Of a stretch of DNA of 43,548 nucleotides, positions 17,046 through 26,321 are shown piece by piece. The stretch spans positions 1-43,548 of the forward strand of contig NZ_VRTY01000051.1 of assembly GCF_008017455.1 (NCBI RefSeq), written 5' to 3'. Positions within the stretch are counted from its first letter, which is position 1, and each line of letters opens with the position of its first letter. Source of the DNA: Pontibacter qinzhouensis. GTDB lineage: Bacteria > Bacteroidota > Bacteroidia > Cytophagales > Hymenobacteraceae. The translations under genes were made by a program, and so were the position numbers. The notes beneath the pieces are model-generated. The model had not been told where the DNA came from. It worked only from the letters and a program-made list of their open reading frames with translations, and did not search any database.

Positions 17046-17640
17046 ACTTCTGACTTCCTTTTTTAAGAGATAATAATCAGAGCCTTGGTACTGCTTCTTG
17101 TAATACAACTCTAATTGCCCTAACACCATCTGCATCTCCTGCCCCGGCTACTAATCAAGGCAATAGATTAAATAGTTACTTTTAAAAATTGATGCTGCGC
17201 TAAAAACTGCTGATACACCAGCCGCTCTTTTCATTATTATAAAATTCACTGGTTTCATCTAAAATTACCGCAGCTGCTTTTACGTTAAATGCTTATAGCT
17301 ATAATAGGAACAGCCTCAGGACGTAAGGAGTTATTTTCTTCAGCATTGCTGCCATTGTTTAACACCACCTGGTGAAGTCTCTGTGGCAATTGCGCAATAA
17401 TAAAAGAGCAATCATTATTAGATTACCTCCTGTTTTAGTTGGTTTTTACTTATCTGAAGAAAAGAGAGATGAAGTTGGCGGAAGAGTTTTTTTAAGTTAT
17501 CTTTAATAGGTTTGGACTGCTCATTTTACAGGTTAATTCGGAGAAGCCATGCTTACTCCTGTGCCACTTGCAGAAGACAAATGGCACTATTAACATGTAG
17601 TTTTACCAGTACAAGCTTTCGTTTAGTCAATCAGAATTAT
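17046..17640. other. long leader region of the SusC gene
   Basis: Nearly 600 bases without a credible gene. The reading frame of the SusC gene stays open from 17512, but that stretch has a Cys/Arg/Ser-rich translation unlike a signal peptide. TAGGTTTG at 17507-17514 fits the -7 consensus. No sigma, anti-sigma or SusR-type regulator gene is present here. Confidence 0.5.
17507..17514 (+). promoter_or_regulatory. candidate -7 promoter element of the SusC operon
   Basis: TAGGTTTG matches TAnnTTTG. It lies 126 bases before the ATG at 17641 and would give a leader of about 120 bases. No TTTG was found at a standard -33 distance. Confidence 0.35.
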
Positions 17641-20600
17641 ATGTATAAAAACTTTTACATAGAAAAAGCCTCGCTTGCTTTTGCCTGCAGGCTACTTTTA
17701 AGTTCCTGTGCTGTTGTTTCGGTGCTGACTCCTGCGCAGGCCAGCGCTGCAGCTCTTCTGCAGCAAGACGGGCAGCTGGTAAGAGGCACAGTTAAAATAC
17801 CGGGAGCGAGGGGCGCGGCGGCAGAGCCTATGATGGGTGTGGTCGTGATGGAAAAGGGCACCTCCAATGGCACCGCAACCGACATGGACGGAAATTTTCA
17901 GCTGCGGGTAAGAGACAACAATGCGGTGCTGGTGTTTACCCTTATCGGCTACTCCCCCTCCGAGATTCCTGTGGCGGGGCAAGCTACCATTAACCTGACG
18001 CTGCAGGAAAACACCAATGTGCTGCAGGAAGTGGTGGTAACAGGTTACCAGACCATAGACCGTAAAATGTTTACCGGATCGGCGGTGCTCCTGAAAGGCG
18101 ATGATGCCAAACGCGATGGCATTACCGATGTAAGCCGTATGCTCGAAGGTCGTGTGGCCGGTGTATCAGTTCAGAACGTGTCGGGCACGTTTGGGGCAGC
18201 GCCTAAAATACGCGTGCGTGGTGCTACCTCCATTACCGGCGACAACAAGCCGCTGTGGGTGGTAGATGGCATTATACTGGAAGATGTGGTGAACGTATCG
18301 AATGAGCAGCTCTCCACCGGAGACCCCTCCACCCTCATCGGCTCTTCCGTAGCTGGCCTCAATCCCGACGATATCGAAAGCTTTCAGATATTAAAAGATG
18401 CTTCTGCAACAGCCTTGTATGGTGCCAGAGCCATGAACGGTGTGGTAGTAATTACCACCAAACGCGGCAAAATTGGCAAGCCTGTTGTCTCCTACACCGG
18501 CAACTACTCTACTTACCTCAAGCCGAGCTACAGCAACTTCGATATCATGAACTCAGCCGACCAGATGGCGCTGTACCTCGAGATGGCAGGTAAAGGATGG
18601 CTGAACTACGCCAATGTTTCGAGAAACCAGAATGGCGGTGTTTATACAAAAATGGCCGACCTTATCACCAATTCCTACGACCCGGCCACTGGTTCTTTCG
18701 GGCTGCTCAACACACCGGAGGCCAGAGGTGAGTTTCTGAAGCGCTACGCCCGCACCAATACCGACTGGTTCGATGTGCTGTTCAAGAACTCCTTTATGCA
18801 GGAGCACTCCCTCAGCATCTCTTCCGGCACCGAAAAATCGCAGCTTTACTTTTCTACCAGCTATCTGCAGGACGATGGCTGGACCATTGCCGACCAGGTG
18901 AAACGCTTTACCGGAAATGCCCGCGCCAACTTTAACGTGTCGGAAAAGCTGTCGGTGGGGCTGATTTCGCAGGGCTCTATCCGTGACCAGCAGGCACCAG
19001 GCACCGTTACCCGCATCAGCAACCCGGTTTCAGGCGAGTACAACCGCGACTTCGACATCAACCCTTTCAGCTACGTAATTAACACAAGCCGTACCCTTAC
19101 CCCGTACGATGAGAACGGTAACTTAGAATACTTCAGGAGAAACTACTCTCCTTTTAACATCCTGCATGAACTGGACAACAACACCCTTGATATTTCGGTG
19201 CTGGACCTGAAACTGCAGGGCGATGTAAACTACAAGATTCTGCCGAACCTGACCTATAACTTCTCAGGTGCCATCAGGTACGCCAAAACAAACCGGGAGC
19301 ACAAGGTGCGTGAAAATGCCAACATGGCCATGGCTTATCGCGCAGGCACTATTTACGGCGACGGAGTAGATGCTACGATTCAGGACCGCAACCGCTTTTT
19401 GTACCGCAACCCAGACGACCCGGAGGCACAACCGGTGTCGGTGCTCCCTTACGGTGGCTTTTATATGGCCAACGACGACAACCTGGCCAGCTATTACCTC
19501 CGCAACACTCTCGACTGGGACAACACCTTCAACGATGTGCACATGGTACGGTTCTTTGCCTCACAGGAACTTCGGTACGCCGACCGCCAGAACAAAAGTT
19601 TTACCGGCTACGGCTACCAGTACGATAAGGGCGGTGTTCCTTTTATAGATCCGAATGCTATAAAGCAGGGCGTCGAAGGAAACTTCAACTACTATAACAT
19701 GAACTACCGGTACGACCGTTTTCTGGCGTACATGGCCAACGCCGCCTACTCCTTTAACCAAAAGTACAACCTGAACGCCACCGTCCGCTACGATGGCTCT
19801 AACCTGCTGGGCATCTCCAGAAATGCCCGCTGGCTGCCGACCTGGAACGTGAGCGGCTCCTGGAACATAGACACCGAACCTTTTATGCAGCGCCTCGACA
19901 TGGTGAACCGGCTTACCCTGCGTGCCACCTATGGCCTTACCGCCAGCATGGGCAATGCCACTAACTCCAGCCTGGTGCTGCAGAGCGGCAGCACGCGCAG
20001 GCCCTACCTGACGGAGGTGGAGTCGATGATCTACATCCAGAACCTGGAAAACTCAGAACTCACCTGGGAAAAACAGTATGAAACAAACGTGGGTGTTGAC
20101 CTGGGCATGTTTAACGAGCGCATACAACTCACCGTAGATGGTTACCTGCGCAACGGCTTCGACCTGATCGGCCGCATCCGGACCTCGGGTATTGGTGGCG
20201 AAGAGTTTAAAGTAGCGAACTATGCCGATATGCGCTCTTATGGCGTGGAGGTAACCTTAGGCGGAGGCGTTATCGATAACCAGGATCTGAAGCTCCGTAC
20301 ACAATTTACGCTTGGTTTTAACCAGGGCAAAATAACCAACCTCAAGAGCAACCCCGACATCTGGTCGCTGGTGATTCCGGAAGGCGGCCCACGCGAAGGT
20401 TACCCGCACCGCGGGCTTTTCTCTATTCGCTATCAGGGTCTCGATCCCGAAGATGGCTACCCTATTTTCAGGAATGAAAACGGTGAGAACAGTGGCAATG
20501 TGTACTTGCAAAGCGACCAGATTAATTACCTGAAGTATGAAGGTCCCGTAGATCCGATCGTGACAGGTGGCTGGTTCAATTCGATCCGTTATAAAGATTT

Positions 20601-21066
20601 TACACTATCAGCCCTGGTAACCTTTAGCGGCGGAAACAAAATACGGCTAACACCAGCTTTCAGGACCAGCTACACCGACATGGATGCCATGCCGAATTAC
20701 TTTCTGGACCGCTGGGTAATGCCTGGAGATGAAAACCGAACAGACGTACCCTCTATTCTGGCGCTGGTAGAAGGCTCTACCTTGATAGATGGTTACCCTT
20801 ACAACAATTACAACTACTCCTCTGCCCGCGTGGTAAACGGCGAATTTGTGCGCTTAAAGCAACTCTCGCTCGGCTATAACCTGCCCGCCAAGTATAGCAA
20901 CGCTGTTGGCATGAGCAACCTGTCGCTGAGCCTGGTCTCTAATAACCTGTGGCTAATATATGCCGACAAAGGCTTAAACGGCCAGGATCCTGAATTCTTT
21001 AATTCTGGTGGTGTAGCCATGCCCATACCGAGGCAATTCACCTTATCTCTTAAAGCTGGCTTCTAA
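17641..21066 (+). CDS. SusC/RagA family TonB-dependent outer-membrane transporter
   Basis: An outer-membrane barrel that imports a ligand captured by its SusD partner, energised by TonB. From the ATG at 17641 it has 1141 residues, normal for SusC (about 1000-1150). After the signal peptide comes a carboxypeptidase-D-like regulatory domain, with GVVVMEKGTSNGTATDMDGNF and ending near VLQEVVVTGY. The plug domain follows, with RVRGATSITGDNKPLWVVDG and LKDASATALYGARAMNGVV. The rest is a strand-rich barrel ending in IPRQFTLSLKAGF with the C-terminal Phe required by outer-membrane proteins. I reject the longer start at 17512 because of its composition. It begins a four-gene operon with gaps of about 9-16 bases. 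The ligand cannot be read from the sequence. Confidence 0.95.
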   Translation: MYKNFYIEKASLAFACRLLLSSCAVVSVLTPAQASAAALLQQDGQLVRGTVKIPGARGAAAEPMMGVVVMEKGTSNGTATDMDGNFQLRVRDNNAVLVFTLIGYSPSEIPVAGQATINLTLQENTNVLQEVVVTGYQTIDRKMFTGSAVLLKGDDAKRDGITDVSRMLEGRVAGVSVQNVSGTFGAAPKIRVRGATSITGDNKPLWVVDGIILEDVVNVSNEQLSTGDPSTLIGSSVAGLNPDDIESFQILKDASATALYGARAMNGVVVITTKRGKIGKPVVSYTGNYSTYLKPSYSNFDIMNSADQMALYLEMAGKGWLNYANVSRNQNGGVYTKMADLITNSYDPATGSFGLLNTPEARGEFLKRYARTNTDWFDVLFKNSFMQEHSLSISSGTEKSQLYFSTSYLQDDGWTIADQVKRFTGNARANFNVSEKLSVGLISQGSIRDQQAPGTVTRISNPVSGEYNRDFDINPFSYVINTSRTLTPYDENGNLEYFRRNYSPFNILHELDNNTLDISVLDLKLQGDVNYKILPNLTYNFSGAIRYAKTNREHKVRENANMAMAYRAGTIYGDGVDATIQDRNRFLYRNPDDPEAQPVSVLPYGGFYMANDDNLASYYLRNTLDWDNTFNDVHMVRFFASQELRYADRQNKSFTGYGYQYDKGGVPFIDPNAIKQGVEGNFNYYNMNYRYDRFLAYMANAAYSFNQKYNLNATVRYDGSNLLGISRNARWLPTWNVSGSWNIDTEPFMQRLDMVNRLTLRATYGLTASMGNATNSSLVLQSGSTRRPYLTEVESMIYIQNLENSELTWEKQYETNVGVDLGMFNERIQLTVDGYLRNGFDLIGRIRTSGIGGEEFKVANYADMRSYGVEVTLGGGVIDNQDLKLRTQFTLGFNQGKITNLKSNPDIWSLVIPEGGPREGYPHRGLFSIRYQGLDPEDGYPIFRNENGENSGNVYLQSDQINYLKYEGPVDPIVTGGWFNSIRYKDFTLSALVTFSGGNKIRLTPAFRTSYTDMDAMPNYFLDRWVMPGDENRTDVPSILALVEGSTLIDGYPYNNYNYSSARVVNGEFVRLKQLSLGYNLPAKYSNAVGMSNLSLSLVSNNLWLIYADKGLNGQDPEFFNSGGVAMPIPRQFTLSLKAGF

Positions 21067-21075
21067 TTCAGTTTA

Positions 21076-22539
21076 ATGATCATGAAGAAATCGATTTTCT
21101 ATTCTCTTGTTGGTGGCCTGGTGGCTCTCTCGGGATGCAACGATTACCTGGAGCAGGCCGTGGACCAGCGAACTCAACTTGACTCGGTGGAGAAAGTGAG
21201 CGAACTCCTAACCACGGCTTACCCCCAGGCCGATTATGCCACCTTTACCGAAGCCATGTCGGACCTGGCCCTCGACAAAGGCAATACATCTGGTGCTGTG
21301 GTAGATGAACGTAACCGGAACCCTTACTTTTTCCAGGATGTACAAAGTAAGGCACAAGGTTCCCCAGACAATTACTGGAACGCCTGCTATGCTGCTATTG
21401 CCGCCACGAATCATGCCCTCGAAGCTATTGAGAATGCACCCGACCAGGCAGCTTATAATGCACAGAAAGGAGAAGCACTTGTTGCCAGAGCTTATGCCCA
21501 TTTTATGCTGGTTACCTTATTTGCCAAAGCCTACGACCCTGCTACAGCTGCTGCAAACCCAGGCATACCCTATGTAACCGCTCCTGAAAAAGTCGTGTTA
21601 GGTCAGTACGATCGTGGTACGGTGGCAAGTGTCTATCAGCAAATCGAAGCCGACCTTACAACAGGTATCCCCCTTCTGAACAATAACTCGTACCGTGTAA
21701 CCAAATACCACTTTAACACGGCTGCGGCGCATGCATTTGCTTCACGTTTTTACCTGTTTAAAAGAGAATACCAGAAAGTAGTAGACCACGCGAACCAGGT
21801 TTTCGCGGGCGGTAACATAGAACCGAACCTGCGGCCCTGGGTCAGTGTGTACAGCAACCTGACTGCTAACGAAGGGTTGGCATTGTATACACAGGCTTCA
21901 GAAAACGCGAACCTGCTGCTCGTAGAAACACAGTCGTTGTGGGCCCGTAATGCTGCCCGCTACCGTTTTGGTTTTGCCACTCCCATTGTAAATGCGCTTT
22001 TCCGCAGTAACAATGTAACGGGAGCACGGTGGGTGCAGCCGCTCTACACGCAAGGCACCGACCATTGGCTGGTGCTTAAGTTCAGGGAGCATTTCGTAAG
22101 AACAGATCCTAATGCTGAAATCGGTTTTCCGTATACCATCTTTCCGCTATTTACAGCCGAAGAAGTACTCTTTAACCGTGCCGAGGCTTACCTAGGCCTG
22201 AACCAGCTTCCGGAGGCAAGAGCAGACCTCACTATGTACGCCCGGAACCGCATCGAGAACTACAACGCGACCACACATGCCATTACCGATGCCAAGCTTA
22301 GAACTTACTATGGCACTTCAGACCCAAGGCAAGGTCTGCTGCTGGCGCTCCTCGACTTTAAAGCAGCCGAGTTTGTGCAGGAAGGTATGCGCTGGTTCGA
22401 TATACTCAGGCACAACCTGACTGTAACGCATACTACCTCCGACGGCCAGACCTATGTGCTCACGCCAGACGACCCCAGGCGGGTCGTGCAGATACCGCAG
22501 GAGGCCACACTGGCCGGCATAGCCCGTAACCCACGTTAA
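21076..22539 (+). CDS. SusD/RagB family substrate-binding lipoprotein
   Basis: An outer-membrane lipoprotein of 487 residues that caps the SusC barrel and binds substrate. The signal ends VALSGC (Cys at 21, or 19 if the ATG at 21082 is used). The helical TPR-like SusD fold is marked by DNYWNACYAAIAATNHALE, then KGEALVARAYAHFMLVTLFAKAY. Later come the RAEAYLGLNQLPEARADL repeat and the C-terminal FVQEGMRWFDILRHN block typical of the family. It starts nine bases after the SusC gene, so the two are co-translated partners. Ligand specificity is unknown, and the absence of carbohydrate-active enzymes nearby makes a glycan ligand uncertain. Confidence 0.94.
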   Translation: MIMKKSIFYSLVGGLVALSGCNDYLEQAVDQRTQLDSVEKVSELLTTAYPQADYATFTEAMSDLALDKGNTSGAVVDERNRNPYFFQDVQSKAQGSPDNYWNACYAAIAATNHALEAIENAPDQAAYNAQKGEALVARAYAHFMLVTLFAKAYDPATAAANPGIPYVTAPEKVVLGQYDRGTVASVYQQIEADLTTGIPLLNNNSYRVTKYHFNTAAAHAFASRFYLFKREYQKVVDHANQVFAGGNIEPNLRPWVSVYSNLTANEGLALYTQASENANLLLVETQSLWARNAARYRFGFATPIVNALFRSNNVTGARWVQPLYTQGTDHWLVLKFREHFVRTDPNAEIGFPYTIFPLFTAEEVLFNRAEAYLGLNQLPEARADLTMYARNRIENYNATTHAITDAKLRTYYGTSDPRQGLLLALLDFKAAEFVQEGMRWFDILRHNLTVTHTTSDGQTYVLTPDDPRRVVQIPQEATLAGIARNPR

Positions 22540-22551
22540 GCCCTTACCAAC

Positions 22552-23397
22552 ATGAAAAAATATCTTCTGAACATAGGCCTGCTACTGTTGGCTGCCACCT
22601 TCACCACCTCCTGCTCCGATGAGGAAGAGGTTGACATCTCGCATATAGATTTCACCCCAGACAGCTGGACTCCGGGAGCCGTTGATAACTGGTTACTCCA
22701 GAACTTTGTGATGCCTTACAACATCGAGGTTAAATACCGCTTCGACCGCAACGAACTGGCCCTGGACCGGGTACTGGCTCCTGTGCGGGAAGACAAGGTT
22801 ATTCCGGTAATGGAGACCATTAAATACACCTGGATAGACCCTTACGAGACAGAGGCCGGCTCTTCGTTTATAAAACGACTGTCGCCGAAGCAATTTGTAT
22901 TGGTTGGCAGCGCCTCTTACAACAACAATGGTACTATTACACTCGGTACTGCAGAGGGTGGCCGCAAAATCGTGTTATTCGTTATCAACAATTTTGCTAA
23001 AACCGAAAAAGGCGAGGTACGGCAGATGCTGCACACCATTCACCATGAATTTGCCCACATCCTGCACCAGACCATTATGTACCCCCAGCCTTACCGCAAC
23101 ATCAGCACCGGCTACACCGCCAGCTGGAACGACTATTCCTTAGAGGAGGCACTCTCCAGGGGCTTTGTTACCCAGTATGCGCGCAGCAGTCCCGACGAAG
23201 ACTTTGTAGAAATGATTTCGATTATGCTGATAGAAGGTAAAGTCGGGTTCGATGCTATTGTGAACAGCGCACCTGCTGAAGCACAACCCCTTTTCAGGCA
23301 AAAAGAGCAGCTGGTGGTACAGTATTTCAAAGATGCCTGGAACATCGATTTCTACAGCCTGCAGACCAAAACCCAAACGGCTATCAACACCCTTTAG
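22552..23397 (+). CDS. import-associated zinc metallohydrolase lipoprotein (TIGR04549/Peptidase_Mx1 type)
   Basis: A 281-residue lipoprotein with a signal ending TTSC at Cys21. The motif HEFAH at residues 165-169 is a zinc-binding HExxH sequence preceded by a helix (EVRQMLHTIHH). A downstream acidic pair in SPDEDFVEMIS could supply the third ligand, which is inference. The layout matches the family described as substrate import-associated zinc metallohydrolases, which sit beside SusC/SusD pairs. It should face the periplasm or the cell surface and may trim a peptide or other ligand before or during import. It lies 12 bases after SusD and 16 before the next gene, so it is clearly in the operon. 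The substrate is unproven. Confidence 0.88.
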   Translation: MKKYLLNIGLLLLAATFTTSCSDEEEVDISHIDFTPDSWTPGAVDNWLLQNFVMPYNIEVKYRFDRNELALDRVLAPVREDKVIPVMETIKYTWIDPYETEAGSSFIKRLSPKQFVLVGSASYNNNGTITLGTAEGGRKIVLFVINNFAKTEKGEVRQMLHTIHHEFAHILHQTIMYPQPYRNISTGYTASWNDYSLEEALSRGFVTQYARSSPDEDFVEMISIMLIEGKVGFDAIVNSAPAEAQPLFRQKEQLVVQYFKDAWNIDFYSLQTKTQTAINTL

Positions 23398-23413
23398 ACC
23401 GATACGTAGCAAC

Positions 23414-24712
23414 ATGAAAAAAATATTCCTGCTTTGCCTTTTGTTTACGGCTGCCCTTACCGCCTGCCAGAAAGACGAGGGCCCTGCCCCTGGCGAACGG
23501 CCTGAAGAACGCCTGAGTGCCGCGCTCAGTGCCTACAAGGCTCAACTTATCAGCTCCCCTTTTGGCTGGAAAGCTACCTTGTACCCGGAAGGCGGTGGTG
23601 GCTATAACTTTATGTTCACGTTTAAGGAAGATGACCGGGTACTGATGACCAGCGATATTAATGCCAGCGCCGCCACCCCCATGGAGACCACTTATCGCTT
23701 AAAAACCATGCAGCGCCCTTCTCTGCTATTTGATACCTACTCCTACCTGCATATCCTCTCCGACCCTGACCCTGACGTAATAGGTGGCGATGTAGGCGCA
23801 GGCAAATATTCTGACTTTGAGTTTTCTTTTACAGAAGTTACCCCGGATGTTATTACCCTGACCGGCAACATAATGGGCAGCAGAATGGTACTTACCAGAG
23901 CCACGCAGGCAGATGCTGAAAGCTTTATTGCTGGCATTACGGCCTCTGCACAGACCTTCTCTAACCTTAGCCGGTTCACCAGCTACTTCAGACGGCTTAC
24001 CATTGGCACCAACACCTTCGACCTTAATTTAGACCTGAACAACCGCATCATCACGTTTATGTATTTCGAAGGCGATGTGGCCCGGACATTCAGCACCAGC
24101 TTCAGTTATACAGCAGGTGGCATGCTGTTGCAGGAGCCCTTTGCGGCTGCCGGTGTCAGTATTCTTTCGTTTGATGCCGTGCAATACAATGCAGCGGGCA
24201 ACCTCTTTAACCTTACAGTAGGTGGCGCGGCCGCTACCATTCAGGAAGCAGCCCGACCAGTGCGTGTTGATGTGCAGGCTGCCCGAAACTTTCATAATGC
24301 AGGCTCCGACTACTGGGCTTCGCCCGGAGGGTTTACCATTAACGGTGTGCCGGATGCGCACAATCTGAGAGCACTCCCGAATTTTTTCCAGATAGGGTAT
24401 TGGGCAAAATACGATGTATTTCAAAACCGGGAGTACGACCTGCTCGGATTCCTGCTGCTTAATGCGGCCGGAAATGCCCTTGAGTTGACTTATGGTATAG
24501 CTGCAGCTCCTACTTTTACCTCAGATGGCCGCATTGTTTACAGCGTTTTAGGAACCCTTGGCACAATACCGGAATCGCACCGGGTAGCTGTAACAGCTAC
24601 GCTTCAGCAATGGGCCGACACACAAGGGTATTACCTGATCCGGACAAGCGAAACTACAGCCGACCTGGTTAGTGCCCGCGATGGTAAGGCCTGGCTGCCT
24701 TTGTTCAGGTAA
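23414..24712 (+). CDS. DUF4302 domain lipoprotein
   Basis: A 432-residue protein recognised as DUF4302, a Bacteroidota family found next to SusC/SusD and HExxH lipoproteins. The ATG at 23414 gives a clean lipoprotein signal ending ALTAC. The reading frame is open back to 23333, but that part overlaps the previous gene and has no signal peptide, so it is rejected. The N-terminal part includes the family pattern KAQLISSPFGWKATLYPEGGGGYNFMF. The rest is beta-rich with no catalytic motif visible. It is the last gene of the import operon and is most likely a surface-exposed accessory that binds the same ligand. That role is inference from position. Confidence 0.85.
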   Translation: MKKIFLLCLLFTAALTACQKDEGPAPGERPEERLSAALSAYKAQLISSPFGWKATLYPEGGGGYNFMFTFKEDDRVLMTSDINASAATPMETTYRLKTMQRPSLLFDTYSYLHILSDPDPDVIGGDVGAGKYSDFEFSFTEVTPDVITLTGNIMGSRMVLTRATQADAESFIAGITASAQTFSNLSRFTSYFRRLTIGTNTFDLNLDLNNRIITFMYFEGDVARTFSTSFSYTAGGMLLQEPFAAAGVSILSFDAVQYNAAGNLFNLTVGGAAATIQEAARPVRVDVQAARNFHNAGSDYWASPGGFTINGVPDAHNLRALPNFFQIGYWAKYDVFQNREYDLLGFLLLNAAGNALELTYGIAAAPTFTSDGRIVYSVLGTLGTIPESHRVAVTATLQQWADTQGYYLIRTSETTADLVSARDGKAWLPLFR

Positions 24713-24756
24713 GTAATGCTATAGGCATTCCTTTAGCTCAAGCAGGCTTTCAGAAT

Positions 24757-24785
24757 TTTGTGCAGCTAAAGTTATTTCTACTTTG
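24757..24785 (+). promoter_or_regulatory. candidate promoter of the aromatic acid exporter gene
   Basis: TTTG at 24757-24760 and TACTTTG at 24779-24785 are 18 bases apart. This fits a Bacteroidota -33/-7 promoter with one base fewer in the TAnnTTTG element. Confidence 0.45.
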
Positions 24786-24833
24786 TTTAAAGATTACCTC
24801 ACCATGCCTAACTAAAATAGCTGGCAGAAGTAT

Positions 24834-25940
24834 GTGTATGCTGTGAACAAGTTTATAGAAATACTCGGTAAAATAGGGCTCACTTTTCAGATAGTGAAAA
24901 CAGCCTTTGCCGCGGCATTGTCGTGGTTTATAGCCACCAGCCTGTTGCATTCCGAATACCCGTATTTTGCAGCTGTTGCGGCCATTATAACGGTTCAGGT
25001 AACTGTAGCCGACTCTGTAGATAAAGCTACTCAGCGCATTATCGGCATTATTGGCGGTGTGTTGCTGAGCATGCTGCTCGGGCACTGGTTTAAAATCGGG
25101 GCTATCTCTATCTTTTTCATTATCTTAATTGGTATGGCTATCTCGAAAGCCCTGCGCATGAACCCGCAGATCATTTCGCAGGTAGCAATCAGTTCGCTGC
25201 TGGTGCTGGCATTCGGGCAAACAAAAGAAGGTTATGCTTTTGAGCGGATTATAGAAACGGTGGTAGGATCTGCTGTTGCCGTGCTCATAAATGCCCTGGT
25301 GGTGCCACAGAATGCGGTGCCTGATGTAGAGCGCAGTATTTTGCGTTACAGCCGTTTAGCCGCCGACACCCTTACCAGCCTGATGGCCCTGGTCAACCAC
25401 ACCGGAACCCGCATAAAAACGGGGCGCTCCGAAGTAGATGCACTCATTAAAGAAGCCAAGGAGTGCCGCAAAACCCTTGATCTGGCAGAACAAAGCCTCA
25501 AATACAACCCCCTCCTCAAGCACAAGCGCGACAGGCTCAGCCAGTTAGCGAAAAGCATCCTGCAACTGGAAAGTATTACCATCCAGATTAGGGGAATACG
25601 GAGAAGTCTGGCCGATTTGCAACTTAACCACCGGGCACAGTTAGAGCAACCTTATGTGCAGCAGCTGAAGCGGACCATGCAAGCAACGGCAGCTTGCATA
25701 GCTGCCTATGGCCAGGCTGCTATTCAGGATACGCCTGAGCAGCAGGAAGCGCTGAAAGCAACTATTGAACAGGCACAGGCTGAACAAAGCCGTAGTCTCA
25801 TTAGCCTTCACAGCCTCACGTCGCTGCCTACTTTGCGCGATATGGGCAGTATATTAACAGATCTGGGTCGTATGGTGGCCGAAACAGAAAACTATACAGA
25901 ACCTATTTTCCCGCAAGAGCCAGCCATATCCGATTTATAA
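24834..25940 (+). CDS. aromatic acid exporter family membrane protein (FUSC/ArAE type)
   Basis: A protein of about 368 residues. The N-terminal 150 residues hold about six short membrane helices, with the family signature SEYPYFAAVAAIITVQ and repeated small-residue helices (IIGIIGGVLLSMLLG, VVGSAVAVLINALVVP). The C-terminal 200 residues are soluble and helical with coiled-coil character. This is the YgaE/FUSC-like layout annotated as aromatic acid exporter, an inner-membrane efflux component. No ATG fits: the ATG codons at 24832 and 24838 run into stops, so a GTG at 24834 or 24843 is the likely start. It is probably monocistronic. The substrate is inferred only from family naming. Confidence 0.85.
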   Translation: MYAVNKFIEILGKIGLTFQIVKTAFAAALSWFIATSLLHSEYPYFAAVAAIITVQVTVADSVDKATQRIIGIIGGVLLSMLLGHWFKIGAISIFFIILIGMAISKALRMNPQIISQVAISSLLVLAFGQTKEGYAFERIIETVVGSAVAVLINALVVPQNAVPDVERSILRYSRLAADTLTSLMALVNHTGTRIKTGRSEVDALIKEAKECRKTLDLAEQSLKYNPLLKHKRDRLSQLAKSILQLESITIQIRGIRRSLADLQLNHRAQLEQPYVQQLKRTMQATAACIAAYGQAAIQDTPEQQEALKATIEQAQAEQSRSLISLHSLTSLPTLRDMGSILTDLGRMVAETENYTEPIFPQEPAISDL

Positions 25941-26321
25941 GGCAACCTGTTTTTTCTCCCCACCGGTTGCTCCGCTTCAAAACAATTCTTACTTTGTAAA
26001 AGGATATAATATCAAAAAGCCGACCTTATTAACCCTTGACACTTAAAGCGCTCAATAGCCTTTGGAAGGCCAATTTCATTAGGAAAATTTAGTTGTTACT
26101 TGTTTGTGGCTTTGGCTGAGTAATACCTAAAGAATTGAATATTTTGTATTACGCCTTCGGATGCTGCTCCCTTACAGTTTATTTCACAGAACCTTAGAAG
26201 ACTGATTTTTCAGTCAACAAAGATTTTGTTAGAGAACCTATAGACAAGAACGAAATTACTTGCACCTGTAAAAGATTATTTGCCATTCGCCGCACATTAA
26301 CCTACCTAACTTCTATAAACT
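25941..26321. other. intergenic region before the WYL regulator
   Basis: About 380 bases contain one 57-nt repeat (26032-26089). AAGATTATTTGCC just before the WYL gene may belong to its leader. I see no gene or clear promoter. Confidence 0.5.
26032..26089 (+). repeat. 58-nt bipartite repeat, copy I
   Basis: It starts ACCCTTGAC, has the core CCTTTGGAAGG and ends ATTAGGAAAATT. It lies 91 bases past the aromatic acid exporter stop, in the same orientation. Confidence 0.87.

Noticed and set aside
17512..17640. Longer N-terminus for the SusC protein
   Set aside because: The 43 extra residues lack a signal peptide and would displace the real one; a candidate promoter box overlaps their first codon.
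23333..23413. Longer N-terminus for the DUF4302 protein
   Set aside because: It would overlap the metallohydrolase gene and bury the lipoprotein signal that starts at 23414.
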